DNA of 64,000 nt from Martelella lutilitoris. GTDB lineage: Bacteria; Pseudomonadota; Alphaproteobacteria; Rhizobiales; Rhizobiaceae. Positions within the stretch are counted from its first letter, which is position 1. Each line of letters opens with the position of its first letter. Positions 17,590 to 28,154 of the stretch are shown here, piece after piece. A model generated the notes under the pieces. It was not told where the DNA came from and searched no databases. It was given only the letters and a program-made list of their open reading frames with translations. Where the stretch lies: positions 179,179 to 243,178 of the forward strand of contig NZ_VCLB01000010.1 in assembly GCF_005924265.1 (NCBI RefSeq), in the 5' to 3' direction. The position numbers and the translations under genes are program-made.

Positions 17590-18519
17590 TCAGCCCTTCT
17601 TGTCGAGGGCGTGACGGCCGAAGTCGGGCGCTTCGACATCCTGTCCGGCCTCGACGATCGAGCGGCGGACATCGCGCGTGCGCGAGAAGAGTTCGAACAG
17701 CTTGTCTCCCTCGCCCCAGCGGATCGCCCGCTGCAGATAGGCGAGATCTTCGGAAAAACGCGCCAGCATTTCCAGTATGGCATCGCGATTGTGCAGGCAG
17801 ACATCGCGCCACATGGTGGGGTCGGAAGCGGCAAGGCGCGTGAAGTCGCGGAAGCCCGAGGCCGAATACTGGATGACTTCCGACTGGGTCACCGCTTCCA
17901 GGTCATCTGCTGTGCCGACAATGTTGTAGGCGATGATGTGCGGGAGGTGCGAGACGATGGCCAGCACCTTGTCGTGGTGTTCCGGCACCATCCGGTCCAC
18001 CGTCGAGCCGAGCGCCTGCCAGAAGCTCGTCAGCTTGCCGATTGCAGCCGCGTCCACGCCGTCAAGCGGAGTCAGGATGCACCAGCGCCCGGCGAAGAGG
18101 CCTTCAAACCCGGCGTCCGGACCGGAATGTTCGGTGCCCGCGATCGGGTGGCCGGGAATGAAATGCACTCCCTCCGGCACGAAAGGCGACATCTGGGCGA
18201 TGACCGAGGCCTTGGTGGAGCCGACATCGGTGAGGATCGCGCCGGGCTTCAGATTGGGCGCGATCTTTTCCGCAACCGCGCCGGAGGCGCCGACGGGAAC
18301 GGAGACGATTACCAGATCGGCGCCCCGGACGGCATCTTCGGCCGCTGCCGTATAGCGGTCGCCCAGCCCCAGCTCTTCCGCGCGTCGCAACGTTTCCGGC
18401 GAGCGGGTGGAGACCACGATTTCGCCGGCAAGGCCCCGGGCGCGGATATCGCGGGCGATCGAGGAGCCGATCAGGCCGATGCCGATCAGGGCGATCCGTT
18501 CAAACATAAAGCTGCTCAT
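17590..18519 (-). CDS. tyrC: Prephenate/arogenate dehydrogenase
   Basis: 309 residues from the ATG at 18519, which overlaps the hisC stop as ATGA; the same frame is open further upstream but that part is inside hisC. The NAD(P)-binding Rossmann motif GIGLIGSS is near residues 12-19. [11 protein letters not shown] near 100 and [14 protein letters not shown] near 121-134 are signature regions of TyrA-type enzymes. The enzyme oxidatively decarboxylates prephenate or arogenate towards tyrosine. The coupling to hisC, an aminotransferase able to act on aromatic keto acids in several bacteria, fits a joint role in tyrosine/phenylalanine synthesis. Confidence 0.95.
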   Translation of the reverse strand: MSSFMFERIALIGIGLIGSSIARDIRARGLAGEIVVSTRSPETLRRAEELGLGDRYTAAAEDAVRGADLVIVSVPVGASGAVAEKIAPNLKPGAILTDVGSTKASVIAQMSPFVPEGVHFIPGHPIAGTEHSGPDAGFEGLFAGRWCILTPLDGVDAAAIGKLTSFWQALGSTVDRMVPEHHDKVLAIVSHLPHIIAYNIVGTADDLEAVTQSEVIQYSASGFRDFTRLAASDPTMWRDVCLHNRDAILEMLARFSEDLAYLQRAIRWGEGDKLFELFSRTRDVRRSIVEAGQDVEAPDFGRHALDKKG

Positions 18520-19640
18520 GCCGCATCCGTCTTGGCTTTGTTGGCCATGAAGTCCTTCAGCGCCGCGATTACGCCGCGGTTGGCTTCGTCCGTGCCGACG
18601 CTCATGCGCAGCGCATTGGGGAAGCCATAGCCGGCGACCGCGCGCAACACATAACCGCGCGACGACAGGAAGCGGTCGGCGTCGGGCGCGCGCAGGCCGT
18701 CTTCGTCGGGGAAGTGGATCAGGATGAAATTGGTGACCGAGGGCGTGACGGTCAGGCCGAGCGCGGTCAGTTCCCGCGTCAGCGTCTCGATCCATTCGGC
18801 ATTGAACGCGGCGGCGTGCTGGGTGAAGCCGTCATCCTTGATCGCGGCCGTTGCCGCGGCAATGGCCGGTGCATTGAGGTTGAAGGGGCCGCGCACGCGG
18901 TCCATCGCGCCAACGATCTCGAGCGGTCCGTAAAGCCAGCCGACGCGCAATGCCGCCAGACCGTAGATCTTCGAGAAGGTCCGGGTCATCACCACATTGG
19001 CGTTTTCGGCGACCAGTTCGAGGCCTGCCTCGTAATCATTGCGGCGGACATATTCGGCATAGGCCGCGTCCAGCACAAGAATGACATTCTTCGGCAGACC
19101 CGCATGCAGGCGGCGGATCTCGGAGAAGGGCACATAGGTGCCGGTTGGGTTGCCCGGATTGGCGACGAAGACGATGCGCGTCTTGTCGGTGACGGCGGCA
19201 AGGATCGCGTCAACATCGACGGTCGCGTCCTTTTCCTTCACGGTGACCGGCGTCGCGCCATTCGCCATGATCTGGATCTTGTAGACGAGGAAGCCGTGCT
19301 CGGTGATGATCGCCTCGTCGCCCTCGCCGAGATAGACATGGGCCAGCAGCCCGAGCAGTTCGTCCGAACCGTTGCCGCAAATGATGTTCTTCGTGTTGAG
19401 GCCATATTTGGCGGCAATCGCCTCGCGCAACTGGGTTGCCTGACCATCAGGATAGAGCGCGAGCGTCTCGGCGAGGTTCCGCATCGCCTCGATCGCCTTC
19501 GGGCTCGGGCCCAGCGGGGTCTCGTTCGACGAAAGCTTGTACACCTTGGCAACGCCCTCAACATGGTCCTTGCCGGGGACATAGGCGGCAATATCCATGA
19601 CACCGGGGCGGGGTGTCGGCTTCATCGACTGATCAGGCAT
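18516..19640 (-). CDS. hisC: Histidinol-phosphate/aromatic aminotransferase
   Basis: 374 residues from the ATG at 19640, preceded by GAGG six bases upstream; an ATG at 19661 lacks a site. Class I/II PLP aminotransferase: [13 protein letters not shown] near residue 36, CGNGSDELL near 85, NPGNPTGTY near 161, and the Schiff-base lysine in [15 protein letters not shown] near 222. Together with tyrC (ATGA overlap) it probably serves aromatic amino acid synthesis as well as or instead of histidine; the other his genes are not in this window. Confidence 0.93.
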   Translation of the reverse strand: MPDQSMKPTPRPGVMDIAAYVPGKDHVEGVAKVYKLSSNETPLGPSPKAIEAMRNLAETLALYPDGQATQLREAIAAKYGLNTKNIICGNGSDELLGLLAHVYLGEGDEAIITEHGFLVYKIQIMANGATPVTVKEKDATVDVDAILAAVTDKTRIVFVANPGNPTGTYVPFSEIRRLHAGLPKNVILVLDAAYAEYVRRNDYEAGLELVAENANVVMTRTFSKIYGLAALRVGWLYGPLEIVGAMDRVRGPFNLNAPAIAAATAAIKDDGFTQHAAAFNAEWIETLTRELTALGLTVTPSVTNFILIHFPDEDGLRAPDADRFLSSRGYVLRAVAGYGFPNALRMSVGTDEANRGVIAALKDFMANKAKTDAA

Positions 19641-19749
19641 AGGAAACCTCGAAAACAACATGTGGCCTCAAGGGCCGTTTTTGAACGGAGAAGGAATAAT
19701 CAGGATTGGACGCTTTGTCGAGGGCGCGCGGCCCTTGGCGACAAGGGCC

Positions 19750-20493
19750 TCAGGGTCGATCGCGCGTTGTCGGCACGCCCTGGGGGGCAAGGGCCGGCAC
19801 CAGAACCTTGCGCCGGGCGCGCGCGGCAACCGGCAGGCCCTGATAGAGCCGCTTCTGCGCCTCGACGATATTGACCCCGGAAAAGGCCGGCCAGAAGGTG
19901 CGGCCGGAGCGTTCGAAACTGGAGCGGAATTTCAGCACTGCCCGGCTCTTCGACGGCGGGAAGAACAGCGCCTCGGCAAAGGCGCCGGGGGTAAAATTGG
20001 TCTCCCGCAGCAGTTCGGTGACCTGGCTCTTGGAATAGGGGCGGCCATTGCCAAAAGGTGTATGTTCCAGCCGTGCCCAGACACCGCGCCGATTGGGCGC
20101 GACGATGACGAGGCGGCCGCCGGGGGCGAGAATGCGCCAGAGCTCGCGCAGGGTCTCGCGCGGGCTTTCGGTAAACTCCAGCGCGTGCACCATCAGCACG
20201 CGGTCAATCGAGGCGTCGGGCAGCGGTAGCTCGTCATCCATCACCAGCGCGGTGGCCGATGCCGCATGCGCCGGCCAGTTGATCGCGCCCTGCGAGGCGG
20301 GCATGAAGGCCATCACCCGTTCCGCATCCGCGCCGAGCCGGTCCAGATAGGGCAGGCAGTAGCCAAGCCCCACCAAGCGTTCGTCCGGCAGTTTCGGCCA
20401 GACGGGAACGAGCGCCATGGCGATCGAGTGGGCGGCAAGCCGTCCAAGCCGTGTGTGATAGAAGGAACGAAGGTCAACGATATCGGCGTTCAT
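19750..20493 (-). CDS. Class I SAM-dependent methyltransferase
   Basis: 247 residues. A Methyltransferase_11-like core is visible: LVGLGYCLPYLDRL near residues 41-54 in place of motif I, LPDASIDRVLMVHALEF near 89-105, and LRELWRILAPGGRLVIVAPNRRG near 116-138, the typical post-II motif. Substrate is not identifiable. It is followed on the same strand by hisC (109-base gap) and is divergent from gloB. Confidence 0.82.
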   Translation of the reverse strand: MNADIVDLRSFYHTRLGRLAAHSIAMALVPVWPKLPDERLVGLGYCLPYLDRLGADAERVMAFMPASQGAINWPAHAASATALVMDDELPLPDASIDRVLMVHALEFTESPRETLRELWRILAPGGRLVIVAPNRRGVWARLEHTPFGNGRPYSKSQVTELLRETNFTPGAFAEALFFPPSKSRAVLKFRSSFERSGRTFWPAFSGVNIVEAQKRLYQGLPVAARARRKVLVPALAPQGVPTTRDRP

Positions 20494-20579
20494 GAGCGAA
20501 GTTCAGGCGGCCCCGGTTGGACTTGAGACCGCACAGTACTACATTGAAGCCGACTGGGTAAGCAATCGCGAGGCTTGAG

Positions 20580-21350
20580 ATGACTTCACTGGAAATTGCC
20601 GTTTTCATGTGCCGATCCGACAATTACGGGGCGCTGGTTCATGACCCAGAGACGGAAAAGACGGTCAGCATCGATGCGCCCGATGGCGAAAAGGTCATAG
20701 CGGAAGCGGAAAAACGCGGTTGGACCATCACCGACGTCTTCACCACCCATCACCACAAGGACCATGTCGAGGGCAATCTTCTTTTGAAGGAACGCTATGA
20801 TTGTCGCATCGTCGGGCCGGTCGAGGAGGCGGTGGTGATCCCCGGTCTCGAACTTGCCGTGGGCGAGGGCGACGAGCTGGATTTTGCCGGCCACAAGGTG
20901 AACGTCATCGAAACGCCCGGCCACACGGCAGGTCATGTCTGCTATCACTTCGTCGATGACGGCCTGCTGTTTGCCGCCGACACGCTGTTTGCCATGGGCT
21001 GCGGCCGCCTGTCCGAGCGCCCGGCCTCCGACATGTGGCCGTCGCTGCAAAAACTACTGGCGCTGCCGGACGAAACGGAAGTCTATTTCGGCCATGAATA
21101 TACGCTGGCCAATGCCAAGTTCGCGCTCTCGGTCGATCCGGACAATCAGGTGCTGAAGGAGCGCGCCGAGGCGGTGGCCGCGTTGCGCGATGCCGGTGAC
21201 TTCACCACTCCGACGACGATCGGACTGGAAAAGAAGACCAACCCGTTCCTTCGGGTCGCCGATCCGGCGATCCGGGCGAAGCTCGACATGGCCGATGCGA
21301 GCGACGCCGAGGTTCTCGGCGAGATCCGCCGGCTGAAGGACAATTTCTGA
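20580..21350 (+). CDS. gloB: Hydroxyacylglutathione hydrolase (glyoxalase II)
   Basis: 256 residues. Metallo-beta-lactamase fold with the binuclear metal motif THHHKDH at residues 56-62, further metal ligands in ETPGHTAGH near 112-120, D in [13 protein letters not shown] near 140, and H in YFGHEYT near 171. It hydrolyses S-D-lactoylglutathione, completing methylglyoxal detoxification. The C-terminal HAGH domain is present (TNPFLRV). The stop codon overlaps the next start (TGATG), so it is coupled to a cupin protein. GAGG precedes the ATG. Confidence 0.95.
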   Translation: MTSLEIAVFMCRSDNYGALVHDPETEKTVSIDAPDGEKVIAEAEKRGWTITDVFTTHHHKDHVEGNLLLKERYDCRIVGPVEEAVVIPGLELAVGEGDELDFAGHKVNVIETPGHTAGHVCYHFVDDGLLFAADTLFAMGCGRLSERPASDMWPSLQKLLALPDETEVYFGHEYTLANAKFALSVDPDNQVLKERAEAVAALRDAGDFTTPTTIGLEKKTNPFLRVADPAIRAKLDMADASDAEVLGEIRRLKDNF

Positions 21351-21787
21351 TGACCGGCGCCCCGACAGCCGAGGCCATAATTGATGCGCTGGGCATGCAG
21401 CCGCATCCGGAAGGCGGTTGGTATGCGGAAACGTTTCGCGATACGGCCGGCGAGCCGGGACGCGGCGCTTCGACGCTGATCTATTTCCTGCTGAAGGCGG
21501 GAGAACGCTCGCACTGGCACCGGCTTCTGACGACGGTCGAGGTCTGGCATTACTATGCCGGAGCGCCGTTGAAGCTGATGGTCTCGCCAGACGGGAGGAT
21601 GAGCGAGACGATGACCCTCGGACCGGACATCATCGCCGGCGAACGCCCGCAGGGCGTGATCTACGCCGGCCACTGGCAGGCGGCGGAAAGCACGGGCGAC
21701 TTCACGCTGGTGGGCTGCACCGTCGCTCCCGGCTTTGTCTTCGATGATTTTGAGCTCGCCGCTCCGGGCTGGGCGCCTGCCGGCTGA
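21350..21787 (+). CDS. Cupin-fold DUF985 protein
   Basis: 145 residues. Starts LGMQPHPEGGWYAETFRD, and contains STLIYFLLKAGERSHWHRL and WHYYAGAPLKLMVS, the conserved blocks of the DUF985 cupin family. Histidines in SHWHR and EVWHYY would be the usual cupin metal or ligand site. Function unknown. The start overlaps the gloB stop by one base, so it belongs to the same operon. Confidence 0.85.
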   Translation: MTGAPTAEAIIDALGMQPHPEGGWYAETFRDTAGEPGRGASTLIYFLLKAGERSHWHRLLTTVEVWHYYAGAPLKLMVSPDGRMSETMTLGPDIIAGERPQGVIYAGHWQAAESTGDFTLVGCTVAPGFVFDDFELAAPGWAPAG

Positions 21788-21795
21788 AAAGCGCC

Positions 21796-22662
21796 TCAGG
21801 TCTTTTTCCGGATGATCATGTCGCGAGCCGCGAGAGCAGCGCCGCCGGTGATCAGCAGGCAGGCGACGATCACGCGCCACCCCGGCTCGCCGAAGCGGGC
21901 GACAAGGAGCACGATGGTCGAAAACAGCGGGGCGGCATAGCTTGCCGCTCCCAACACCTGGATATTGCCCCTCTTTACCCCGTAGTCCCAGGCATAAAAG
22001 GCAATGCCCACCGGAAACAGGCCGAGGCCCGCCACCGCCAGCCACTGGCTCGCCGTTTGCGGCCAGACGGTTGTTTCAAGCAGCAGGTGGCAGAGAAGCG
22101 AGAGCACCGAGGTCGCGAGGCAAAAGCCGGTGACGACGTCGGTCGAGACCTTGGAAAAGGATCGCGAGATCAGCGAATAGCCCGACCATGTGAAGGCGCA
22201 GAGAAAGGCGGCGATATAGCCGAGCGTGTATTCGCCGCTGATCGTCAGACCGCCGCCGCGCGTGATCAGGAGCGCCGTTCCGGCAAAACCGGCGATCGCG
22301 CCTGCGATATGATGGGCCTTCAGCTTTTCGCCCGGCAGAAGCGCCGAGCCGACGACGATCAGGAGCGGCCAGAGATAGGCGATCAGTCCGGCATCGACGG
22401 CGGGCGCGTTGCGCAACGCGGTGAAATAGAGGAAGTGGTAGCCGAAGAGGCCGGCAATGCCCGCGATCCACACCTTTGCCGGCTGGCGCAGCGCATGACG
22501 GCGCTCGGGCCGCGCGACCAGCACCACGATGCCGGGGAGGCTGGCGATGGCAAAGGCGATGGCCGAAAGCTGAAATGGCGGCACATTGCCGGAGGCCGCC
22601 GTGAACAGGGCCAGAAACGACCACATGATGACGGCCGAGAAGCCGATCAGGGTTGCGCGCAT
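21796..22662 (-). CDS. EamA/DMT-family exporter, YddG-like
   Basis: 288 residues with about ten hydrophobic helices in two EamA repeats (roughly residues 1-135 and 148-285). It resembles YddG-type exporters: N-terminal STxxxxWSFLALFTAASGNVPPFQ, and VKRGNIQVLGAASYAAPLFST in the second repeat. YddG exports aromatic amino acids; that substrate is only an inference here. It converges with the cupin gene and lies upstream of nothing on its own strand until the DUF3108 gene. Confidence 0.85.
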   Translation of the reverse strand: MRATLIGFSAVIMWSFLALFTAASGNVPPFQLSAIAFAIASLPGIVVLVARPERRHALRQPAKVWIAGIAGLFGYHFLYFTALRNAPAVDAGLIAYLWPLLIVVGSALLPGEKLKAHHIAGAIAGFAGTALLITRGGGLTISGEYTLGYIAAFLCAFTWSGYSLISRSFSKVSTDVVTGFCLATSVLSLLCHLLLETTVWPQTASQWLAVAGLGLFPVGIAFYAWDYGVKRGNIQVLGAASYAAPLFSTIVLLVARFGEPGWRVIVACLLITGGAALAARDMIIRKKT

Positions 22663-22682
22663 GATGGGACTTGCCTTGCGTA

Positions 22683-23459
22683 TCAGACGCCGAATTTCGA
22701 GGCGTAAATCGTCAGCTTGCCGATCTTCAGCGGGATCTGCGCGGTGACCGGGGCATAGACATTGAGCTCTTCGTTGAAGGCGAACCAGACGACAAGCTCG
22801 CGCGTATTGGCGAGATATTCGATGTCGTCATCCATGCGTTCATAGCCGGCAATCGGGCGGAAGCGGATGGCGCAGCCGACGGCGCGGCCGGAGAAGCCCT
22901 TTGTGGAGAAAGGCTTGGTGCCGGCGGACGCCAGTTCCAGGTTCAGCCGCGTCTCTCCGTCGAAGATCGCGATCTTGCCCTGGCAGGGATTTTGGGACGG
23001 CGGCAGCAGCAGGGCGGAGACGGGGTCGATCACGCCGCGCAGGTGTTTCGCCGTAACCTCGACCCAGTCATCGCCGCGTGGACCGGGGTCCGGCTCGATC
23101 GTGGAAGACACAACGCGCTTGCGGGAGAACTCCGCGCCGTAGTCGCGGGCATAGTCGCCGTCGCGGTAGCTCAGATCGAATTCGCGGGTCTCGGGGCGGC
23201 CGTCCTTCCAGTCGCCTTTGGCATCGACCTTGACCGCGATCGAGGTGAAGAGATTGCCGATTCCAGCCGCCTTGATGTCGGCGGCAATCCGGTAGTCGCC
23301 ATCATTGACCGTGGTGTTGAACACGGCATCGGCAATCTTGATGCCGGAGAAGGCGATAGTATAGACGGTCTGCTGGGTGATGTCCTCGGCCCGGCCCGTG
23401 GCCGCTGAGAAAAGAAAAACCATAGCTATTACAGTCTGATAAATGACGGTTTTTCTCAT
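22683..23459 (-). CDS. DUF3108 periplasmic protein
   Basis: 258 residues from the ATG at 23459 ([10 protein letters not shown]), preceded by GAGAGAG; an in-frame ATG at 23474 is less likely. A clear signal peptide ends at GRAED (about residue 24). The mature protein is beta-rich and matches the DUF3108 family ([38 protein letters not shown] block). Members are exported proteins of unknown function. It is divergent from rpmB. Confidence 0.82.
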   Translation of the reverse strand: MRKTVIYQTVIAMVFLFSAATGRAEDITQQTVYTIAFSGIKIADAVFNTTVNDGDYRIAADIKAAGIGNLFTSIAVKVDAKGDWKDGRPETREFDLSYRDGDYARDYGAEFSRKRVVSSTIEPDPGPRGDDWVEVTAKHLRGVIDPVSALLLPPSQNPCQGKIAIFDGETRLNLELASAGTKPFSTKGFSGRAVGCAIRFRPIAGYERMDDDIEYLANTRELVVWFAFNEELNVYAPVTAQIPLKIGKLTIYASKFGV

Positions 23460-23692
23460 GTCGCTCTCTCGCACCTGTGATATGGTCGTTCCTGCTCACC
23501 TGTTTATGTCTCAGGCGGGCTGAAAAAAACAGCGGTAAATTTTCGCGTCCCCGTGAAAATCCGGCTTCCCGCCTTGACCTTTGCGTGTCGCCCGATTATA
23601 GAACCGCAACTTTCCAATTAGCCGCCAATTGGATCGCGGGACTAGGCCGTCCCGTTGTAAGCCGTTGGCTGAAGACGAGTATAGGTGAAATC

Positions 23693-23989
23693 ATGTCCCG
23701 CACGTGTGAATTGACTGGCAAGGGCGTGCTGTCCGGCAACAATGTCAGCCACGCCAACAACAAGACCCGCCGCAAGTTCCTGCCGAACCTGTGCCGCGTG
23801 ACGCTGATGTCCGAAGCCACCGGCCAGAGCTATCGCCTGCGCGTTTCCGCTGCAGCGCTTCGCTCGGTTGAACATCGCGGGGGCCTCGACGCATTCCTGA
23901 TCAAGTCCGGCGAGGGCGAGCTGTCGCCGCGCGCCCGCCTGATCCGCAAGGAAATCATCAAGAAGACGGCTGAACAGGCCGCCGCCTGA
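23693..23989 (+). CDS. rpmB: 50S ribosomal protein L28
   Basis: 98 residues from the ATG at 23693, with AGGTGA eight bases upstream; the frame is open further upstream but L28 begins [25 protein letters not shown]. The sequence continues with [13 protein letters not shown], the usual alphaproteobacterial L28. It is monocistronic: a strong terminator follows within 25 bases. Confidence 0.97.
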   Translation: MSRTCELTGKGVLSGNNVSHANNKTRRKFLPNLCRVTLMSEATGQSYRLRVSAAALRSVEHRGGLDAFLIKSGEGELSPRARLIRKEIIKKTAEQAAA

Positions 23990-24011
23990 TCGTCAGGCAG
24001 CTTTGAAACTG

Positions 24012-24049
24012 GAAAGCCTTGCTGCCTGGCAGTAAGGCTTTCTTTATTT
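24012..24049 (+). terminator. Rho-independent terminator of rpmB
   Basis: GAAAGCCTT and AAGGCTTTC form a 9-bp stem, extended inward by CTGCC/GGCAG after a G-T step, and are followed directly by TTTATTT. It starts 23 bases after the L28 stop. Confidence 0.85.
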
Positions 24050-24084
24050 GTCCTCCAACTGGTGGCATCACCCAGGATAAAAAA

Positions 24085-24720
24085 ATGCGACAGTCGCAAT
24101 CCGTCATTATCTACAGCCTGCTCATGGCAGGCGTCGTTCTCGCCTCCAACATTCTGGTCCAGTATCCCGTTCAGGGCATGGTTTACGGCATTTCGCTTGC
24201 CGACCTTCTGACCTGGGGCGCCTTCACCTATCCGCTCGCCTTTCTCGTCAACGACCTGACCAACCGTCAGTTCGGTCCGACGGCCGCGCGCAAGGTCGTC
24301 ATCGCCGGCTTCGTCGTCGGCGTCGCCTTTTCCTTCTACGCCTCGGTGCCGCGGATCGCGATCGCTTCGGGCACTGCGTTCCTGGTGGGCCAGTTCCTCG
24401 ATATTACGCTCTTCAATCGCCTGCGCCGCCAGAGTTGGTGGAAGGCGCCGCTTGTCGGCTCGCTTTTCGGCTCGATCCTCGATACGGTGCTGTTCTTCTC
24501 GATCAGCTTCGCTGCAATCTTCGCCTTCATCGGCGCCAATGACGAATTCGCTCTCGGTGTTGCCCCGCTCTTCGGCGTCTTCCCGTTCTTGGACGTGCCG
24601 CGCTGGGTTTCCTGGGCGCTCGGCGACCTTTCGGTCAAGCTGATCTTCAGCCTCGTCATGCTGCTGCCCTATGGCGCGCTGATGACCTGGCTGAGACCGA
24701 TGCGGCCGGTGAATGGGTAA
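24085..24720 (+). CDS. yhhQ: Queuosine precursor transporter, YhhQ family
   Basis: 211 residues from the ATG at 24085 with AGGAT six bases upstream; the upstream start at 24019 lies inside the rpmB terminator. Six hydrophobic helices with the family blocks NLTNRQFGP-like LVNDLTNRQFGPTAARKVV, FLVGQFLDITLFNRLRR and WALGDLSVKLIFSLVMLLPYG. YhhQ/QueT2 proteins import preQ0/preQ1 for queuosine modification of tRNA. The polar residues in the helices and the overall length fit. Confidence 0.9.
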   Translation: MRQSQSVIIYSLLMAGVVLASNILVQYPVQGMVYGISLADLLTWGAFTYPLAFLVNDLTNRQFGPTAARKVVIAGFVVGVAFSFYASVPRIAIASGTAFLVGQFLDITLFNRLRRQSWWKAPLVGSLFGSILDTVLFFSISFAAIFAFIGANDEFALGVAPLFGVFPFLDVPRWVSWALGDLSVKLIFSLVMLLPYGALMTWLRPMRPVNG

Positions 24721-24772
24721 GGATTTGGTTCTGCGTTCGCGCGTCTTGCTACATAGCCTGCCGCACACTCTG

Positions 24773-24888
24773 CCGTCATCCCGGCCATGAGCCGGGATGC
24801 AGAGCCATACGACTGGCCTTTTGGTGTGCCGTGAACGGATATGTTTGCGAGAACCGCCCTGGATGCCGGCTCAAGGCCGGCATGACGG
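24773..24888. repeat. Pair of inverted 30-bp REP-like units
   Basis: A 30-base unit at 24773-24802 (CCGTCATCCCGGCCATGAGC and on) recurs in inverse orientation at 24859-24888, with 26 of 30 bases complementary. Each unit is itself an imperfect hairpin. The pair lies between the converging yhhQ and fructuronate reductase genes, where it could act as a bidirectional terminator. This class of palindrome is common in rhizobial intergenic DNA. Confidence 0.7.
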
Positions 24889-24948
24889 AAGAAACGAGCG
24901 TTCGGACGAGGGCTCACGATGCCAAGACGGGAAAATCTCCCGCCTTTA

Positions 24949-26391
24949 TCAAGCCTTCAGCACGGCCTCGACCGCCGCGCGCGGGCCCTTTTCCACGATA
25001 TAGCGATAGGCGCCGGTAATGGCCGAGCGGAAGGCGGGTTCGCGGCGCAGGTCCTCTTCGAAGATCGATTCGTTTGAGAGAATGCGATCGACAAGCTGGT
25101 CGCCGTCATAGGCTTTTGCTTCCGCGAGAAGCTCTTCGGAAAGCGGATCGGTGAGCTTGCCGCCTTTTTCCGACGTCACCTTTACAAACCGGATCCAGCC
25201 GGCAACGGCGAGCGCCAGAAGCGGCCATGGGTGGTTGTTCCGGATGTTGATCTCGATGCCGTGGAGAAGGCGCTGCGGCAGTTTCTGGCTGGTGTCCCAG
25301 GCAATCTGCGCGGTCCGGTGCTTCAGCTTCGGATTGGCGAAGCGCTCGATCAGCGCGTCGGCATATTCCTCGAAACTGACACCCTCGATCTCCGGCAGCG
25401 TCGGGCGCTGCTCGTCCATCATGATCTGGCGCGCGGCCCGGCGGAACACGTCGTCCTCCATGCAGGCGGAGACGGTTTCGAGACCGGCAAGGCTGCCGAG
25501 CATGGCAAGGAAGGTATGCGCGCCGTTGAGCATTCTGAGTTTCATCATCTCGAAGGGGCGCACGTCATCGGTCATCATCGCCCCGCCTTCTTCAAACGGC
25601 GGCCGGGCGGTGGCGAAATCATCCTCGATCACCCACTGGCGAAAGGGCTCGCAGACAATGCCGTTCTCATCATCCTTGCCGTCATTGAGCGAGCGCAGCA
25701 CGCCGCGACCGTAATCGTCGAGCGCGGGAACCACGCGGTCGACCATGGTGGAGGGGAAGGAGACATTGGCGTCGATCCAGTCGGCCAGCTTTCCGTCGCG
25801 CTGGTGGGCGTAGGAGAGCACGGCGGCACGGGCAAGCTTGCCATTGTCGGGCTGGTTGTCGCAGGACAGCACGGTCAGCCCGTCGCGGCCTGCGTTACGG
25901 CGGCGGTTCAGGCCTTCCACGATGACGCCGATCGCCGTGCCGGGTTCTTCCGGGGTGGCGAGATCGGCGATGATGCCCTTGTTTTCCAGGTCGAGATGGC
26001 CGTTGCGGACGCAATAGCCTTTCTCGGTGATGGTCAGGCTGATCACGGCCATGGCTTCGGACGCAATCAGGTCGAGAAGCGTATCGATGCCGTCGCGCTT
26101 GGGGTGGCAGGTGCCGGTGACCACGCCGATCTTGCGCGCGGTCACTGTTTCGGCGTCCATCTCGGCGATCAGGTAGTCATGGCCGGCCTCGTCCAGCGCG
26201 GTCAGTTCCTCCATGCCGGAATTCAAGCGCACGGCGACAACGCCGAAATCGCCGCCCGCCTTGTTCATGCCTTCCTGCAGGTAGACCATCGGATGGGCAC
26301 GGGCGAAACCGCCGAAGCCGATATGCAAGATGCGCGGACGAAGCTCGTCCTTGGCAAATTCCGGATTGGCGCGGATGATGGTCTCTTGCAT
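24949..26391 (-). CDS. Mannitol 2-dehydrogenase/fructuronate reductase family oxidoreductase
   Basis: 480 residues from the ATG at 26391, preceded by AGAAGGAA. N-terminal NAD-binding domain with ILHIGFGGFARAHP near residues 20-33, and the polyol dehydrogenase signature region around SFPSTMVDRVVPA near 182-194. The C-terminal helical domain has the catalytic K-x4-N-x2-H motif in KLRMLNGAHTFLAML near 270. The enzyme interconverts a polyol or aldonate with the keto sugar using NAD(H); whether the substrate is mannitol, altronate/fructuronate or arabinitol cannot be decided. It is divergent from the alpha-amylase gene. Confidence 0.88.
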   Translation of the reverse strand: MQETIIRANPEFAKDELRPRILHIGFGGFARAHPMVYLQEGMNKAGGDFGVVAVRLNSGMEELTALDEAGHDYLIAEMDAETVTARKIGVVTGTCHPKRDGIDTLLDLIASEAMAVISLTITEKGYCVRNGHLDLENKGIIADLATPEEPGTAIGVIVEGLNRRRNAGRDGLTVLSCDNQPDNGKLARAAVLSYAHQRDGKLADWIDANVSFPSTMVDRVVPALDDYGRGVLRSLNDGKDDENGIVCEPFRQWVIEDDFATARPPFEEGGAMMTDDVRPFEMMKLRMLNGAHTFLAMLGSLAGLETVSACMEDDVFRRAARQIMMDEQRPTLPEIEGVSFEEYADALIERFANPKLKHRTAQIAWDTSQKLPQRLLHGIEINIRNNHPWPLLALAVAGWIRFVKVTSEKGGKLTDPLSEELLAEAKAYDGDQLVDRILSNESIFEEDLRREPAFRSAITGAYRYIVEKGPRAAVEAVLKA

Positions 26392-26573
26392 GGGGTGTTC
26401 CTTCTGGTCGCCGTCTTGGGGAGGATATCGGCGCGACGGGTGACAGCCGTCAAGTCTTGTTTGCATAATTCGGCGGCAGGCGCAAAGATCACCTCCGTCC
26501 TGAAACCGCTCGGCGCGGAACTTTCACCATCACCGCCCGTTTAAGGTCGGCTCACCCAAACCGCGAGGACAGC

Positions 26574-28061
26574 ATGGCCGGACGCGTATTGCTTCAGTTT
26601 TTTCACTGGTACTATCCATCAGGCGGGACGCTCTGGGATGAGGTGGCGCAAAAGGCGGAGGAACTGGCCGGCATGGGCATCACCGATGTCTGGTTGCCGC
26701 CGGCCTCGAAGGGGGCCGCGGGCGGCTATTCCGTCGGCTACGACACTTATGATCTCTTCGACCTCGGCGAATTTGACCAGAAGGGAACGGTTGCCACCAA
26801 ATACGGCGACCGCGGCGCTCTTGAAAATGCCTGCCACACGCTTGCCGGCCACGGCATCGGCGTCATCCACGATGTCGTCTTCAACCACAAGCTCGGCGCG
26901 GACGAAAAGGAACGGGTGAAGGTGCGCCGCGCCGACCCGGAGGATCGCACCGAGATCGAGGACGAGGCCTTCGAGGCGTTGGCCTATACCCGCTTCACCT
27001 TCCCGGGCCGCAACGGAGCCTATTCCGAATTTGTCTGGACGCACAAATGCTTCACCGGCGTCGATTATATCGAGGATCCGGACGAGACCGGCGTCTTCCG
27101 CCTGGTCAACGAATATGGCGATGGCGAATGGAATGACGAGGTTGATCAGGAGCTGGGCAATTATGACTATCTGATCGGCGCGGATGTCGAATTCCGCAAC
27201 CGTGCCGTGGCGGAAGAGTTGAAATACTGGGGCCGCTGGTTCTCGGAGCAGGTGCCGGTCGCCGGTTTCAGGCTCGATGCCGCCAAGCACATTCCGGCCT
27301 GGTTCTTCCGTGACTGGATCGCCCATATGCGCGAGGCCGTGAAGGAGGACATGTTCGTCGTCGCCGAATACTGGCATCCCGAGATCGATGCGCTGAAGAC
27401 CTATCTCGACCTGGTCGACCGGCAATTGATGCTCTTTGATGTCGGCCTGCATTACCGTTTCCACGATGCCTCGGCTGCTGGCGGCGACTACGACATGCGC
27501 ACCATCTTTGACGGCACGCTGGTTGCCGAAGTGCCGGACCATGCCGTCACGCTGGTCGAAAACCACGACACCCAGCCGCTGCAATCGCTCGAGGCTGCCG
27601 TTGAACCCTGGTTCAAGCCGCTTGCCTATGCGCTGATCCTGATGCGCGAACAGGGTGTGCCGAGTGTCTTCTATGCTGACCTCTATGGCGCTCAGTATCG
27701 CGACAAGGGCTCGGACGGAGAGGAATACGATATCGACATGCCGAGAATCGAATGCCTGCCGAAGCTGATCGAGGCGCGAAAGCGCTTTGCCAATGGCGCG
27801 GAGACGCTTTACTTCGACGATTCGAATTGTCTGGCGGTTGTGCGCGAGGGGACCGGCGAGGCACCCGGTTCCGTGACGGTGCTGACCAATGGCGAGGAGA
27901 CGGCAAAGGACGTGGACCTCGGCGAAGCGCACGCCAATGCGACTTTCCGCGATTTCCTCGGTCACCGGGAAGATGCGGTGGAAACGGATGAAGAAGGCCG
28001 GGCAGCCTTTCCCGTCAATGCTGGCAGCGTCAGCGTCTGGGTGCGCGAGGACAGTCTTTAG
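26574..28061 (+). CDS. Cytoplasmic alpha-amylase (GH13)
   Basis: 495 residues without signal peptide, so the enzyme is probably intracellular. GH13 catalytic regions are all present: region [11 protein letters not shown] near residue 101, region [11 protein letters not shown] with the nucleophile Asp near 235, region III FVVAEYW with the acid/base Glu near 265, and region [10 protein letters not shown] with the transition-state Asp near 330. The start [16 protein letters not shown] is typical of the AmyA/AmyS GH13_5 type. It would hydrolyse alpha-1,4-glucans such as storage glycogen or maltodextrins. No glg genes are nearby. Confidence 0.93.
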   Translation: MAGRVLLQFFHWYYPSGGTLWDEVAQKAEELAGMGITDVWLPPASKGAAGGYSVGYDTYDLFDLGEFDQKGTVATKYGDRGALENACHTLAGHGIGVIHDVVFNHKLGADEKERVKVRRADPEDRTEIEDEAFEALAYTRFTFPGRNGAYSEFVWTHKCFTGVDYIEDPDETGVFRLVNEYGDGEWNDEVDQELGNYDYLIGADVEFRNRAVAEELKYWGRWFSEQVPVAGFRLDAAKHIPAWFFRDWIAHMREAVKEDMFVVAEYWHPEIDALKTYLDLVDRQLMLFDVGLHYRFHDASAAGGDYDMRTIFDGTLVAEVPDHAVTLVENHDTQPLQSLEAAVEPWFKPLAYALILMREQGVPSVFYADLYGAQYRDKGSDGEEYDIDMPRIECLPKLIEARKRFANGAETLYFDDSNCLAVVREGTGEAPGSVTVLTNGEETAKDVDLGEAHANATFRDFLGHREDAVETDEEGRAAFPVNAGSVSVWVREDSL

Positions 28062-28154
28062 GCAATTGAGCGCCGTGCGTCCATTCGGGCGCACAAAGGA
28101 CGCTCTAACCAATTGAATCTACGCATCATGCTTTCCGACTATCGGGCCGATGCG

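Noticed and set aside
24773..24888. CRISPR-like repeat array
   Set aside because: Only two units and in inverse orientation; CRISPR repeats are direct and regularly spaced. No array was seen anywhere in the window.
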